Assembly: GCA_964304625.1 (NCBI GenBank)
Contig: OZ199840.1
Span: 10,292,001-10,356,000, forward strand
Source of the DNA: Kudoa neothunni
Taxonomy: Eukaryota > Cnidaria
Reading direction: 5' to 3'
Length of the DNA: 64,000 nt
How positions within the stretch are numbered: position 1 is the first letter of the stretch; the number at the start of each line of letters is the position of its first letter. The notes under the pieces are model-generated. The model did not search any database. It saw only the letters and a list, made by a program, of their open reading frames with translations, and had not been told where the DNA came from. The position numbers and the translations under genes are program-made. Positions 63,629 to 64,000 of the stretch are shown here, piece by piece.

Positions 63629-63751
63629 CAGGTTTTGGCGCGTACTTAGGAAATATTGCGGAGGTGAATTTTTATATTTTTTATCAATATTTTTTCTAAT
63701 TTATTAGATTTTAATTAATAAATTTTTCAGAAAAGAGATGTCAAAAAATGA
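63629..63751 (+). CDS. Possible terminal exons of an unidentified small membrane protein
   Basis: An acceptor ATTATAG precedes a frame giving GFGAYLGNIAE (63629-63663), a GT-AG intron of 67 nt follows, and then KRDVKK-stop (63731-63751). The Gly-rich hydrophobic segment with a basic C-terminal tail looks like the end of a small membrane protein, but I cannot name it and no upstream exons were fixed. It may be fortuitous. Confidence 0.2.
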
Positions 63752-64000
63752 GTAATGTTTTTTGATCACGTGATCATATTTTGATTGTTTTGCGAAAATT
63801 TTTAACCTAAATATATTATTTATATCCAAATATTTTTATAAATTGTAAATACGGTAGCGCATGGTTATTGCGCAATTTTAGAAATTGCATCGAAAATTAA
63901 AAATATACGAATTAACTATAGATATATATCGTGAGACAAGAGTAGAATATATCCATAAATATAATTATGGAATTAAGAAATAATTTTTTCGTTGGAAAAA

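Overview
This is an AT-rich eukaryotic window. It carries about eight host genes with many tiny introns (mostly 40-70 nt), set in a dense field of decayed transposons. The conserved host genes are NOL10/Enp2, RAB14 and EMC4. They sit beside piggyBac, hAT, Merlin, pogo/Tigger and Helitron DNA transposons, Ty3/gypsy elements and tRNA-derived SINEs, which points to a small metazoan. A myxozoan-like cnidarian parasite is my best guess from AT content, tiny introns and TE mix, but nothing here proves the clade.

Layout. 1-3272 (-): first 15 exons of NOL10, running off the left edge. 3.3-7.0 kb: microsatellite, TE scraps, and copy 1 of a roughly 1 kb dispersed repeat. 7.06-8.89 kb (-): a two-exon secreted/type I membrane helical protein. 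9.08-13.30 kb (-): a nearly whole gypsy element with very short LTRs and a 5-bp target duplication, next to copy 2 of the dispersed repeat (13.3-14.4 kb). 17.58-19.97 kb: a broken piggyBac with perfect 15-bp ends and a 195-bp hAT MITE nested in it. 20.94-21.97 kb (-): complete nine-exon RAB14. 23-26 kb: TTAA/inverted-repeat MITEs. 26.3 kb: a SINE. 27.60-28.91 kb (+): a secreted LamG-domain protein in seven exons. 29.28-32.18 kb (-): a TPR-like protein. 32.36-32.97 kb (-): EMC4. 34.35-35.51 kb: a pogo/Tigger fossil. 35.8-37.5 kb: hAT and Merlin fossils. 39.3-42.6 kb (+): a Helitron fossil. 43.7-45.7 kb (+): a much-broken gypsy fossil. 46.6-47.0 kb: a SINE. 47.51-49.12 kb (-) and 58.85-60.43 kb (+): two divergently oriented paralogues of an unrecognised type I membrane protein family, with the same exon architecture. 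Between them lie a piggyBac fossil and hAT fragments. 60.4-64 kb: mostly empty AT-rich DNA plus one TIR element.

The conserved genes are housekeeping: ribosome biogenesis (NOL10), endosomal traffic (RAB14) and ER membrane insertion (EMC4). The four secreted or membrane proteins (7-8.9 kb, LamG, and the paralogue pair) look lineage-specific and could be surface or secreted proteins. The most interesting signal is the paralogue pair: five of eight recovered exons have exactly the same length (112, 157, 201, 105, 93 nt) and all intron phases match, although the proteins have diverged widely. Gene models were built by hand from reading frame, GT(GC)/AG sites and phase agreement, without transcripts.
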